DNA from: an uncultured Prevotellaceae bacterium
Lineage (GTDB): Bacteria; Bacteroidota; Bacteroidia; Bacteroidales; Bacteroidaceae
Assembly (NCBI GenBank): GCA_946405805.1
Contig: CAMJIL010000021.1
Location: 1-37,406, forward strand
Length of the DNA: 37,406 nt
Direction of reading: 5' to 3'
Shown here one piece after another: positions 18,996-27,520 of the stretch (position 1 is its first letter; each line of letters begins with the position of its first letter). A program made the position numbers and the translations under genes. Under the pieces are notes generated by a model. It was not told the origin of the DNA, did no database searches, and saw nothing but the letters and a program-made list of their open reading frames with translations.

Positions 18996-19072
18996 GGTAT
19001 AGGCTCAGGATTTTAAATCTATATACTGAGAGTTGTAAACCTATATGTTTAACATTTAAAATTAATGGTATT

Positions 19073-19612
19073 ATGGCAAAGGTCAAGTACACTATCAAAG
19101 AGAACAAGAAGGTGGGAACGCATAGTTTCTATGCAATTCCGGTTCCTAACGGCACGCTGGACTTCATGGAGGTCTGCGAGGAGGCTTGTGAGAACACGAG
19201 TATCGAACCGTCGCTGATGCGTGCTGCTGTTGCAGAGTACATGAAGGCTGTGAAGCGCAACGTGCTGAAGGGTTTCCGTTGTGCTGTGGGCGAACAGTTT
19301 ATCTACGTTTATCCAAATCTGGAAGCCTCGCTCAAGGACAAGAAGGATGCACAGGGCAACATCATTGAGGTAGCGAAAATCGAGGACTTTACACTTGCCG
19401 GCGCGAAGAGCCGCCTTGGTGCTACGGTCAGCAAGAAGTACAGCGCCCAGTTTGCCGCCGATGTGTCATGGCAGCGCGTTGATGCATCGGGTGCAGTAAT
19501 TGAGGAGGAAGACATCGTTGACGACGGCGGTACGACACCGACAACTCCGGACACTCCTTCTGACCCAGGAACGGGTGGTGGTGACAACACCGGTGGCGGC
19601 GACGAGGGCTAA
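19073..19612 (+). CDS. HU-related DNA-binding protein with Gly/Thr/Pro/Asp-rich tail
   Basis: The 179-residue product from ATG 19073 (MAKVKYTIKENKKVG) belongs to the Bacteroidota HU/histone-like related group (HU domain about 1-125), whose members are larger than normal HU (90 aa). Residues about 145-179 (DDGGTTPTTPDTPSDPGTGG onwards) are a flexible acidic tail. Such genes are often numerous in Bacteroidales genomes; the role is DNA binding or bending by family, otherwise unknown. The in-frame open region back to 18992 runs through the leader repeats and is not convincing as coding. A perfect hairpin terminator follows the stop. Confidence 0.88.
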   Translation: MAKVKYTIKENKKVGTHSFYAIPVPNGTLDFMEVCEEACENTSIEPSLMRAAVAEYMKAVKRNVLKGFRCAVGEQFIYVYPNLEASLKDKKDAQGNIIEVAKIEDFTLAGAKSRLGATVSKKYSAQFAADVSWQRVDASGAVIEEEDIVDDGGTTPTTPDTPSDPGTGGGDNTGGGDEG

Positions 19613-19615
19613 GAC

Positions 19616-19656
19616 AAAACAAAAGCGAAGCGTGATGCCGCTTCGCTTTTGTTTTT
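19616..19656 (+). terminator. Rho-independent terminator after the HU-related gene
   Basis: AAAACAAAAGCGAAGC (19616-19631) pairs perfectly with the sequence 19640-19655 around an 8-nt loop, ending in TTTTT. The AAAAC side makes it potentially bidirectional. Confidence 0.92.
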
Positions 19657-19857
19657 AATTAGGAGTTAGGAGTTAGGAGTTAGGAATTAGGAGTTAGGAA
19701 TTAGGAGTTAGGAATTAGGAGTTAGGTAATCGGCTTTGCCGCTTATACCTTTAGGTGTAAGAATTAGGAGTTAATTGCTCATTGCTCATTGCTCATTCCT
19801 CATTGTTTTTGCATCCTGCGCCAATTTCTTTAAACGTTAACCTTTAACCGTTAAACG
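19657..19857. repeat. Intergenic heptamer arrays with embedded hairpin module
   Basis: GGAGTTA/GGAATTA units (19665-19726), then the 19-mer GTAATCGGCTTTGCCGCTT (19726-19744) and a hairpin 19742-19761 (CTTATACC with GGTGTAAG), one more unit, TTGCTCA/TTCCTCA units (19776-19805), and CGTTAAC/CTTTAAC units (19834-19860). No gene is present. Confidence 0.85.
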
Positions 19858-20982
19858 TTAAAAGGTATATCCCACTGAGGCCTTGGCGTTCCAGTCAAAG
19901 TATTTCGTGGTGATGAGGTCGTAGGTGCCACGGAAGTGGTGGGCCTGGCCTGTGACTTTGAAGAACCAGTCTTTATGCCAATAGACGGCGGCCATCTGGA
20001 GGTCGAGGTTCAGTCTTACGCCGCCGTTATCGACCTTATTGCCTTTGTCCGCAAACTTTATATCTTCAATGTCGAAATGGCCGTCATTTGTGTTAACAAG
20101 CTCCACCTGATGGAACACCAGTTTGTTGACAATGGTGAGCATTGGCATTGCCGTGAGGTTGATGACCCAGTTGCGGCCCGGCACCCAGTTGTAGGTATAG
20201 CCGGCACCGATGCTACCCTGATAGACTTTGAACTTGTCGATGTCGTTGGACAACAAGAAACCGAAGTTGTCATTTACGTCGGAATACCATCCGGCGGACG
20301 GGTCGAGGCGCAGGTCGTATTTCTGATAGTAGAACATCAGGCCTGCTATGAAGGAGCCTGCCGAACGCACCTGGCGCGTGGACTGGTCGTAGGCGGCGGA
20401 ATAGGAGAACTTGCGCTTGTTGAATATCCAAAAGCCGTCAACCACGAGCGACGTAATCTTCATGGAATTATTGAACGTCATTTCTCTTTCTCCTAAAACA
20501 TCGTCCATCGTTACGCCGTTGATATAAAAGTTGTTGAGTCCGAAGACGGGATTGTTGTAGTGGAAGCGGTTGTAGCGCACATTCAGGCCGTATGAGGGAG
20601 TGACCATGTTGACGGCCAGGTTCATGCCGTTGTTGCCGCTGAGCGACAGGCCGTAGCCGAAGCCAAAACCGCGATAGCCAACCCACAGACCGAGCGAACT
20701 GGCAACACGGGGCTTTATCTTCATGTACGTATCGAATGATATGTCGCCGTAATCGGCATCGAATTGATGGACATCGCTCTGCATCGTGAGACGCAGCTGC
20801 TCGAAGGTAGAATTGAGCGTCACGGCCCAAGGTCGTCTGGGCAGCCCGATATACTCAGGGTCGGTGCCCTTGACATTCGAGGAGTCCATGTAGGCAACGA
20901 CCTTGTCCTTGAACTTCTTCTGTGCAGACACCGTACTCACCGGCAACGCCAAAAGAACAAATATGAGAAAATGTTTGAACAT
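19858..20982 (-). CDS. DUF4421-type outer-membrane-like protein (paralogue 1)
   Basis: A 374-residue protein with a Sec signal peptide (cleavage after VSTVSA near residue 20). The rest is rich in alternating aromatic/polar beta strands (RVASSLGLWVGYRGFGFGYGLSLSG, FKVTGQAHHFRGTYDL) and ends in a C-terminal Phe (SVGYTF), as in outer-membrane beta barrels. I assign it to the Bacteroidota DUF4421 family from overall character; the function is unknown. It is about 60% identical by eye to the next gene upstream, and many segments are the same (ITSLVVDGFWIFNKRKFSYS, YTYNWVPGRNWVINLTAMP), so the two arose by tandem duplication. The start codon lies at the edge of heptamer repeats. Confidence 0.8.
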   Translation of the reverse strand: MFKHFLIFVLLALPVSTVSAQKKFKDKVVAYMDSSNVKGTDPEYIGLPRRPWAVTLNSTFEQLRLTMQSDVHQFDADYGDISFDTYMKIKPRVASSLGLWVGYRGFGFGYGLSLSGNNGMNLAVNMVTPSYGLNVRYNRFHYNNPVFGLNNFYINGVTMDDVLGEREMTFNNSMKITSLVVDGFWIFNKRKFSYSAAYDQSTRQVRSAGSFIAGLMFYYQKYDLRLDPSAGWYSDVNDNFGFLLSNDIDKFKVYQGSIGAGYTYNWVPGRNWVINLTAMPMLTIVNKLVFHQVELVNTNDGHFDIEDIKFADKGNKVDNGGVRLNLDLQMAAVYWHKDWFFKVTGQAHHFRGTYDLITTKYFDWNAKASVGYTF

Positions 20983-21068
20983 TGACCTTTGAACATTGAA
21001 ACTTGAAACCTTTCTCCCGCCCTTTAAGGGAGGGTTGGGGAGGGTCCTGAAACTTTAAACGTGAAACC
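20983..21068. repeat. Heptamers plus GC-rich palindromic element between DUF4421 paralogues
   Basis: CTTTGAACATTGAAACTTGAAACC-type heptamers flank a GC-rich block at about 21014-21047 (CTCCCGCCCTTTAAGGGAGG then GTTGGGGAGGGTCC). The same block recurs at 23645-23678 and 34112-34145. Confidence 0.85.
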
Positions 21069-22211
21069 TTAAAACGTATACCCCACCGACGCCCTGACAT
21101 TCCAGTCGAAGTATTTCGCGGTAACAAGGTCATAAGTGCCTTGAAAGCGATGGGCCTGACCCGTGACCTTGAAGAACCAGTCTTTATGCCAATAGACGGC
21201 AGCCATCTGGAGGTCAAGGTTCAACTTTACGCCACCATTATTTGTCTTGGCTTCTTTCTCGACCAACGTGAAGTCGTCTTCGGTGACATCGCCGTCATCC
21301 CTGAAATCCAGGTCTATCTGGTGTGCATGTAATTTGTTTACGACGGTCAGCACGGGCATCGCCGTGAGGTTTATCACCCAGTTGCGTCCGGGAACCCAGT
21401 TGTAGGTATAACCCAGACCGATGCTGCCCTGATACATCTCGAAGCCGCCGATGTTGTTGGCCGTCAGGAAGCCGAAATTCTCATTTCTGTCAGAGAAGAT
21501 GCTGGAGGAGAAGTCGAGCTTCAGGTCGTATTTCTGAAAATAGAACATCAGACCTGCTATGATTGAACCTGCCGAGCGCAGCTGGCGCGTTGACTGGTTG
21601 TAGGCAGCGGAATAGGAGAACTTGCGCTTGTTGAATATCCAGAAGCCGTCAACCACGAGTGACGTAATCTTCATAGGGTTCTGCAGGTCAACTTCCTGTT
21701 GTGGCAACAAAGCTCCATGGTTTGTGCCATTAACAGTAAAGTTGCTAATTTCGAAGATGGGGTTGCTGTAATGGAAGCGCCTGAAGCGTACATTCAAGCC
21801 GTATGAGGAAGAGGCCATATTGAGCAACATATTCATGCCGTTTTTGCCGTTCAGCGCCACGCCGTAGCCGAAGCCGATGCCGTGGTAGCCTACCCACAGG
21901 CCGAGAGAACTGGTGACACGTGGGTTTATCTTCAGGTACGTATCGTAATCCACTTCATTGTCCCCATATTCGCCTGCGGTGTTGGAGTAATGGCTCCGCA
22001 TAGTGAGGCGCATCTGCTCGAAGGTAGGATTGAGCACAACGGTCCACCCCTTCTTGGGCAGCCCGATATACCGCGGGTCAGTACCCTTGACACCCGAGGA
22101 GTCCCTGCGTGCCACGTACTTCATTACAAACTCCTTTTGCGCAGACACCGAACCCACCGGCAACGCCAACAAGACAGCGACGAGGATTATTGAATATTGA
22201 AAATTGAACAT
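21069..22211 (-). CDS. DUF4421-type outer-membrane-like protein (paralogue 2)
   Basis: The product is 380 residues from ATG 22211, with a signal peptide (IILVAVLLALPVGSVSAQ) and a beta-strand-rich body ending SVGYTF, as in its downstream neighbour. Differences cluster in loops, for example NHGALLPQQEVDLQNP and the DFRDDGDVTEDDFTLVEKEAK stretch. The first residues MFNFQYSII are encoded by TTCAATN heptamers, so the repeat array supplies the start codon and the n-region of the signal peptide. An in-frame ATG at 22250 would add only repeat-encoded residues (MKVKGQRSKAQSS) and is less likely. Function unknown; probably an outer-membrane barrel. Confidence 0.8.
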   Translation of the reverse strand: MFNFQYSIILVAVLLALPVGSVSAQKEFVMKYVARRDSSGVKGTDPRYIGLPKKGWTVVLNPTFEQMRLTMRSHYSNTAGEYGDNEVDYDTYLKINPRVTSSLGLWVGYHGIGFGYGVALNGKNGMNMLLNMASSSYGLNVRFRRFHYSNPIFEISNFTVNGTNHGALLPQQEVDLQNPMKITSLVVDGFWIFNKRKFSYSAAYNQSTRQLRSAGSIIAGLMFYFQKYDLKLDFSSSIFSDRNENFGFLTANNIGGFEMYQGSIGLGYTYNWVPGRNWVINLTAMPVLTVVNKLHAHQIDLDFRDDGDVTEDDFTLVEKEAKTNNGGVKLNLDLQMAAVYWHKDWFFKVTGQAHRFQGTYDLVTAKYFDWNVRASVGYTF

Positions 22212-22262
22212 TGAAGATTGAGCCTTCGACCTTTGACCTTTGACCTTCAACCTTAGACCTTC
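22186..22262. repeat. Heptamer array spanning the DUF4421-2 start and the thrC end
   Basis: TTCAATN-type units at 22186-22220 (minus-strand sense) and GTCAAAG/GTCGAAG/GTTGAAG-type units at 22221-22262. The thrC stop codon lies at the array edge. Confidence 0.8.
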
Positions 22263-23578
22263 AAAAGGAACTCCTTAAAGTCCTTAAACTCCTTTGACAT
22301 TGGGATGCTCTGCTTGGTGCCCTTCATGAACTCCTGCAGACGCTGTGGTATCTCGATATCGGCAGAGAGGATTTCGTCAACCTTCTCCTTGAACTTTGCA
22401 GGATGGGCTGTCTCGCAGAACACACCTGTCTCGCCATCTTTCAGCAGGTCTTTCAGCGCCTGATAGCCGCATGCGCCGTGAGGGTCGAGAATGTAGCCCG
22501 TCTCAGCAAAACACTGCTGCATGGTAGCACGTATCTGCTCGTCCTTGTATGTAGCACCGCTGATGAGACTGGTGATAGCCTCGTGGCTACCTTTGTAGAG
22601 GTCGTAGATGCGGGCAAAGTTGCTTGGGTCACCCACGTCCATGGCATTGGCAAGGGTCTGCTTCGATGGCTGAGGATTATACTTGCCTGTCTGCAAGTAG
22701 TTGTAAAAAATGTCGTTGGCATTGTTGGCAGCGATGAAACGCTTTATAGGCAGTCCCATGGCGTGGCCGAAGAGGGCTGCACAGATGTTGCCGAAGTTGC
22801 CGCTTGGCACACACATCACCATGTTGTCGGCCTTGCCGAGAGCCTTCATGCGAGCATAGGCATTGAAGTAATAGAAAGCCTGTGGCAGGAAACGTGCCAC
22901 GTTGATAGAGTTGGCAGACGTAAGCTTCATGTGGGCGTTGAGGTCCGCATCCATGAAGGCTGACTTCACCAGAGCCTGACAGTCGTCGAACACACCATCC
23001 ACCTCAATGGCGGTGATGTTCTTGCCGAGAGTCGTAAACTGACACTCCTGAATAGGGCTCACCTTGCCCTTCGGATAGAGCACATAGACGTGTATGCCCT
23101 CAACACCGAGGAAACCATTCGCCACAGCACTACCCGTATCACCCGACGTAGCAACAAGAACGTTTACCTCAGAACCTGAAACCTGAAACTTGGAACCTGA
23201 AACCTCCCTCTTGAGGAAGTACTGCAGCAGACGTGCCATGAAGCGTGCGCCGACATCCTTGAAGGCCAGCGTAGGACCATGGAACAGCTCCAGGGTATAG
23301 ATATTGTCTGTCACAGGAACGACAGGGCAGTCGAACGACAGCGTGTCGCACACAATCTTGTCGAGAGCCGCCTTTTCTACGTCCTCACCAAAGAATGCCT
23401 CTGCAACAGTGCAGGCAATCTCCTGAAACGACATCTTGTCGATGTTATCGAAAAACTCCTTCGGGAGCTTCTTAATATTCTCTGGCATATAGAGGCCCTT
23501 GTCCTCCGCCAAACCTTTCACCACAGCCTTCTCAAGACTGGCGATAGGTGCTTGCTTGTTGGTTGAATAGTATTTCAT
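22253..23578 (-). CDS. thrC: Threonine synthase with in-frame repeat insertion
   Basis: A 441-residue PLP enzyme that converts O-phosphohomoserine to threonine. The PLP lysine is Lys107 in GPTLAFKDVGARFMA, and the phosphate-binding loop is SGDTGSAVANGF at about 145-156. Residues about 124-138 (REVSGSKFQVSGSEV) lie exactly between these two sites and are encoded by GTTTCAG heptamers. In ordinary family members the helix runs directly into the strand before ATSGDTGSA. The rest of the protein is standard, so the enzyme is probably functional. It is the third gene of the thrA - kinase - thrC operon. Confidence 0.96.
   Translation of the reverse strand: MKYYSTNKQAPIASLEKAVVKGLAEDKGLYMPENIKKLPKEFFDNIDKMSFQEIACTVAEAFFGEDVEKAALDKIVCDTLSFDCPVVPVTDNIYTLELFHGPTLAFKDVGARFMARLLQYFLKREVSGSKFQVSGSEVNVLVATSGDTGSAVANGFLGVEGIHVYVLYPKGKVSPIQECQFTTLGKNITAIEVDGVFDDCQALVKSAFMDADLNAHMKLTSANSINVARFLPQAFYYFNAYARMKALGKADNMVMCVPSGNFGNICAALFGHAMGLPIKRFIAANNANDIFYNYLQTGKYNPQPSKQTLANAMDVGDPSNFARIYDLYKGSHEAITSLISGATYKDEQIRATMQQCFAETGYILDPHGACGYQALKDLLKDGETGVFCETAHPAKFKEKVDEILSADIEIPQRLQEFMKGTKQSIPMSKEFKDFKEFLLKV
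23165..23209 (-). repeat. GTTTCAG-type heptamers inside thrC
   Basis: About six imperfect GTTTCAG/GTTCCAA units on the coding strand, giving VSGSKFQVSGS, without a stop or frame change. Confidence 0.8.
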
Positions 23579-23682
23579 TTATATTGAAGATTGAAGATTG
23601 AACATTGAAACTTGAAACCTGAAACTTGAAACTTGAAACCTTTCTCCCGCCCTTTAATGGAGGGTTGGGGAGGGTCCTGACT
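23579..23682. repeat. Heptamers plus GC-rich element between the kinase gene and thrC
   Basis: ATTGAAG, ATTGAAC, CTTGAAA and CCTGAAA units (23583-23641) run into a GC-rich block at about 23645-23678, which differs from the 21014 copy by one base (TTTAATGG). Confidence 0.85.
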
Positions 23683-24921
23683 TTAGGCCCTCATCAGGGT
23701 TTCCATAAACTCTCTTAGCTTCAGTATGCCATAGCCGCCATTGACGCAGGTGAACTCGTCGTATGTCTGCACCTCGTCGGGCTCTATACCTTTATAATAT
23801 ATAATAAACGGCACTGGCTCACCTACATGGATGCGCATCTCGACAGGGGTGTAGTGGTCGGGCAGCACAGCAATGCAGACGGGCTCGTCCCACGTCTTGG
23901 TCTCTTCGTAGATAGGACCTATCATGCGCTTGTCGAGATTCTCGATGGTCTTCACCTTCAGTTCCACATCACCGTCATGACCGGCCTCATCACTGGCCTC
24001 CACGTGCAGAAATACAAAGTCCTTGGTCTTCAGGTTATCGAGAGCCGCCTTGGTCTTTGCCTCATAGTCGGTGTCCCACAGTCCTGTCGCGCCAGGCACC
24101 TTGATGATATCCAAACCTGCATATTTTCCGATGCCCTGAATAAGATCTACGGCAGACACCACAGCACCTGACTTTACACTCGGATACTGCTGCATGAGGG
24201 TCTGCATATTTGGACGGTAGCCCCCACTCCATGGCCAGATGATGTTTGCCAAATCCTTGCCTTCTGCTGCACGCTTCTGGTTGAGGGGTGCCTTGGGCAG
24301 TATCTCGTACGACTTCAGTATCAGCTCGTTGAGCAGGTCGGCCGTCTCCTGTGCCGTCATCCTGCCTGGCTCTACAGGGGCATTCGCCATCGGACTGACG
24401 AGCAGTTCACGCCATGGCTCATTGGGATGGTCATGAGGAGGATTGCAGACGATGTATTTGCTGCCGCCTTTTATCACAAGCAGGTGACGATACTGTATGC
24501 CACGGATAAAGCGCACCTTGTCGCTGCCGAGCTTCTCGTTGAGGAGGTCAATGAGCGGACCCGCATCTTCTGTTGACAGATTGCCGCCATTGTGGGTCTT
24601 TATTGTGCCTTCCGGGGTGACGCTGATGATGTTACAGCGTATTGCCATGTCCATAGGGTCCATGTCATAGCCTATCGAAGCAGCTTCAAGGGGTCCGCGA
24701 CCTTCATACACCTTGTCGAGGTCGTAGCCGAGGATTGCGGTATTGGCAACCTCAGAGCCAGGGGAATAACCTGCAGGAACTGTCACCAGACGGCCTGTGC
24801 GACCATTCTTCGCCAGAAGGTCCATGTATGGAGTATTGGCATATTGCAGCGGCGTCTTACCACCCAGCTGCTTTATAGGATTGTCGGCCATGCCATCGCC
24901 GAGAATTATTATTGTCTTCAC
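23683..24921 (-). CDS. Proposed homoserine kinase, cofactor-independent phosphoglycerate mutase-like (ApgM superfamily)
   Basis: The 412-residue protein belongs to the alkaline-phosphatase-like ApgM family: metal-binding GDGMAD at 8-13, nucleophile region SPGSEVANTAILGYD near 53-67, and LHVEASDEAGHDGD near 307-320. Databases usually name it cofactor-independent phosphoglycerate mutase. A subfamily located between thrA and thrC in genomes without a GHMP-type ThrB is proposed to be homoserine kinase (a TIGRFAM model carries that name). This gene has exactly that context, so I infer it makes O-phosphohomoserine for thrC. No GHMP homoserine kinase is in the window. Confidence 0.88.
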   Translation of the reverse strand: MKTIIILGDGMADNPIKQLGGKTPLQYANTPYMDLLAKNGRTGRLVTVPAGYSPGSEVANTAILGYDLDKVYEGRGPLEAASIGYDMDPMDMAIRCNIISVTPEGTIKTHNGGNLSTEDAGPLIDLLNEKLGSDKVRFIRGIQYRHLLVIKGGSKYIVCNPPHDHPNEPWRELLVSPMANAPVEPGRMTAQETADLLNELILKSYEILPKAPLNQKRAAEGKDLANIIWPWSGGYRPNMQTLMQQYPSVKSGAVVSAVDLIQGIGKYAGLDIIKVPGATGLWDTDYEAKTKAALDNLKTKDFVFLHVEASDEAGHDGDVELKVKTIENLDKRMIGPIYEETKTWDEPVCIAVLPDHYTPVEMRIHVGEPVPFIIYYKGIEPDEVQTYDEFTCVNGGYGILKLREFMETLMRA

Positions 24922-24924
24922 TTT

Positions 24925-25019
24925 TTAAATTGAAAATTGAGAATTGAACATTGAAACCTGAAACTTGAAACCTGAAACTTGAAACCCTTCCCCCTCCCTT
25001 GGGAGATCCGGGAGGTGCC
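24925..25019. repeat. Heptamers plus GC-rich palindromic element between thrA and the kinase gene
   Basis: ATTGAAA, ATTGAGA, ATTGAAC, CCTGAAA and CTTGAAA units (24929-24985), followed by a GC-rich block (CCTCCCTTGGGAGATCCGGG) that touches the thrA stop codon. Confidence 0.82.
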
Positions 25020-27470
25020 CTAAATATTCGCTATCGACAGCACGTTTGCAAACACACCGGCTGCTGTGACGCTGGCACCTGCACCAAAGCCTTGTATCAG
25101 CATCGGGAACTCCTTATAGCGTGATGTGGTGAGGGTGACGATATTGTTAGAACCCTCCAGTTCGTAGAATTCATGGTTCATCGGAATGTCACGCAGAGAT
25201 ACGCAGCACTTCACCTTTCCATCTTCTTCCACCTCCATCGAAGCCACGAATCTCTGACGGCAGTTTCTTGCCTCCAGTTCCTTACGCTTTGCCTCGAATT
25301 GAGCATCAAGTTCTGGCAGACGTTTCCAGAAATCCTCAAGACTACCCTGGAAGAAATCATCAGGCACAAAGAGATGCTTTTCCACATCGCTCTGCTCCAC
25401 CTTATAGCCTGCCTCACGAGTCAGGATGACGAGTTTGCGTATCACGTCAGTGCCACTGAGGTCGATGCGTGGGTCGGGCTCTGCAAAGCCGAGTTCCTTG
25501 GCCTTCTTGACGGTCTCCGAGAATGGAGTGTCTGCTGAAAGGGCATTGAAGATATAGTTAAGGGTGCCTGAGAGCACAGCCTCGATTTTCAGTATCTTAT
25601 CACCCGAATTGGTGAGGTCGTTCATAGTGCCGATGATAGGCAGGCCAGCGCCTACGTTGGTCTCGTAGCGGAACTTCACCCCTACCCGCTTGGCTGTTTC
25701 CTTCAGCTTGTGATAGGTCTCATAATCGCCTGATGCGGCAATCTTGTTGGCAGTGATGATATTCACGTTATGCTCCAAGAGCGGCTGGTAGAGGTCGGCC
25801 ACTTCCTTTGAGGCGGTACAATCGACGAAGACACTGTTGAAGATGTTCATGTTCAGTATGCCGTCGAGCATTTTCTGGGAATTGGATGCCTCTGCCTCAT
25901 TGAGTTTCTCCTTATATGTCGTAAGGTCTATGCCGTCACGTGAGAAGATTGCTTTCTTTGAGGATGCTATGCCCACAACATTGAGCAGCAGCCCTGACTC
26001 TTTCTTCAGCGTCTCATACTGCGAATGTATCTGCTCGATGAGCTTTGCGCCCACTGTGCCGACACCACAGATGAAGAGGTTCAGAACCTTATATTCTGAT
26101 AGGAAGAAAGAATCGTGGATAACATTCAGCGACTTCCTGAGGAACTGACTCTTTACAACGAATGAGATATTCGTCTCTGAAGCACCCTGAGCACATGCTA
26201 TGATAGAGATACCCGAACGTCCCAGACAGCCGAACAGTTTGCCTGCAATACCTGGCGTCTGCTTCATGTTCTCACCCACAATAGCGATGGTAGCAAGACC
26301 CGTCTCAGCCTTCATAGGGAACATGGCGCCCATCTCAATCTCTTTTGCAAATTCGTCATTGAGCACCCTTACTGCATCCTCGGCATCATCTTCCTTCACA
26401 CCTATTGATGTAGAGTTTTCGGAAGATGCCTGTGACACCATGAAAACTGATATGCCATTGTCTGCCAAAGTGGTGAAGATGCGTTGGTTGACGCCTATGA
26501 CACCGACCATTGACAAACCTGTCACTGTGATGAGGGCTGTGCCATTGATGCTCGAAATACCCTTGATAGGCTTGTGGTCGCCTGTTACTTTTTCTGTGAT
26601 GATGGTTCCCTCGGCGTCCGGATTGAAGGTGTTCTTTACCTTTATAGGAATATTCTTCACACAGACAGGATATATCGTCGGAGGATATATCACCTTTGCT
26701 CCGAAGTTACACAGCTCCATAGCCTCTACGAATGACAGCTCCTTGATAGGATATGCTGATGTTATCACTCGTGGGTCGGCTGTCATGAAGCCATCCACGT
26801 CTGTCCATATCTCCAACAGCTCTGCATCCAGCGCTGCTGCAATGATAGCGGCTGTATAGTCAGAACCGCCTCGTCCGAGGTTGGTCGTCTCGCCACTGGT
26901 CTTGTCCTTCGAAATAAATCCTGGCACAAGGGATATGCGTGGCAATGGAGAGAAGGTCTCCTTCACCAGTTTGTTGGTCAGCTCCGCATCCAGGGAGTTA
27001 CGACCCAGTTTCTTGTCGGTCTTTATGAAATTCCGGGAGTCAAACCACCTGGCTCCCTTAATGAGTGTTGCTACTATATTTGAACTCAGACGCTCGCCGT
27101 ATGCCAAGATAGCATCTTGCGTCTTTGGAGAAATATCATGTATAAGGTAAACACCGAAATAGAGGCTCCTCAACTGCTCCAGCAGAGAATCGATGGTATT
27201 AAACAGACGTTCCCTATCCTGAGGGTCTGTGATAATAGTGTCTATCATCTTGTGATGCCTGTCAACAATGGCATCAAACTCTTCACGGTAATGTTCGTCT
27301 CCAGCAAGGGCTAAACGGGATGTAAGAAGGAGTTTGTCTGTAATGCCGCCCAAGGCACTTACAACAACAATGACAGGCTGCTTCTTAGCCTCTTTCTCTA
27401 CAATATCCTTCAAACTAAGGATACTTTCCACGGAACCTACGCTGGTTCCGCCAAATTTCAATACTTTCAT
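25020..27470 (-). CDS. thrA: Bifunctional aspartate kinase / homoserine dehydrogenase
   Basis: An 816-residue fusion catalysing the first and third steps from aspartate to threonine. The kinase part starts MKVLKFGGTSVGSVES and contains LGRGGSDYTAA near 197-207. Two ACT-type regulatory segments lie about 315-460, the usual site of threonine feedback. The dehydrogenase part begins at about 465 with the nucleotide-binding GVGTVGAKL and includes ITANKIA and the VLSGTLNYIFN signature. The length matches E. coli ThrA (820). It is the first gene of the operon; a good promoter and a structured leader precede it. Confidence 0.97.
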   Translation of the reverse strand: MKVLKFGGTSVGSVESILSLKDIVEKEAKKQPVIVVVSALGGITDKLLLTSRLALAGDEHYREEFDAIVDRHHKMIDTIITDPQDRERLFNTIDSLLEQLRSLYFGVYLIHDISPKTQDAILAYGERLSSNIVATLIKGARWFDSRNFIKTDKKLGRNSLDAELTNKLVKETFSPLPRISLVPGFISKDKTSGETTNLGRGGSDYTAAIIAAALDAELLEIWTDVDGFMTADPRVITSAYPIKELSFVEAMELCNFGAKVIYPPTIYPVCVKNIPIKVKNTFNPDAEGTIITEKVTGDHKPIKGISSINGTALITVTGLSMVGVIGVNQRIFTTLADNGISVFMVSQASSENSTSIGVKEDDAEDAVRVLNDEFAKEIEMGAMFPMKAETGLATIAIVGENMKQTPGIAGKLFGCLGRSGISIIACAQGASETNISFVVKSQFLRKSLNVIHDSFFLSEYKVLNLFICGVGTVGAKLIEQIHSQYETLKKESGLLLNVVGIASSKKAIFSRDGIDLTTYKEKLNEAEASNSQKMLDGILNMNIFNSVFVDCTASKEVADLYQPLLEHNVNIITANKIAASGDYETYHKLKETAKRVGVKFRYETNVGAGLPIIGTMNDLTNSGDKILKIEAVLSGTLNYIFNALSADTPFSETVKKAKELGFAEPDPRIDLSGTDVIRKLVILTREAGYKVEQSDVEKHLFVPDDFFQGSLEDFWKRLPELDAQFEAKRKELEARNCRQRFVASMEVEEDGKVKCCVSLRDIPMNHEFYELEGSNNIVTLTTSRYKEFPMLIQGFGAGASVTAAGVFANVLSIANI

Positions 27471-27520
27471 AAACGATGCACCTTTACTTTCACGCGGTGC
27501 GGACGCTTTTCTTGATGATT

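Noticed and set aside
18992..19072. Extended N-terminus of the HU-related protein from a TTG at 18992
   Set aside because: The extension is coded by the leader repeat and AT-rich sequence; the family begins at MAKVKYT.
19657..19810. Possible CRISPR array because of closely spaced repeats
   Set aside because: Units are 7 bp and contiguous, without unique spacers of 25-40 bp, and no cas gene is near.
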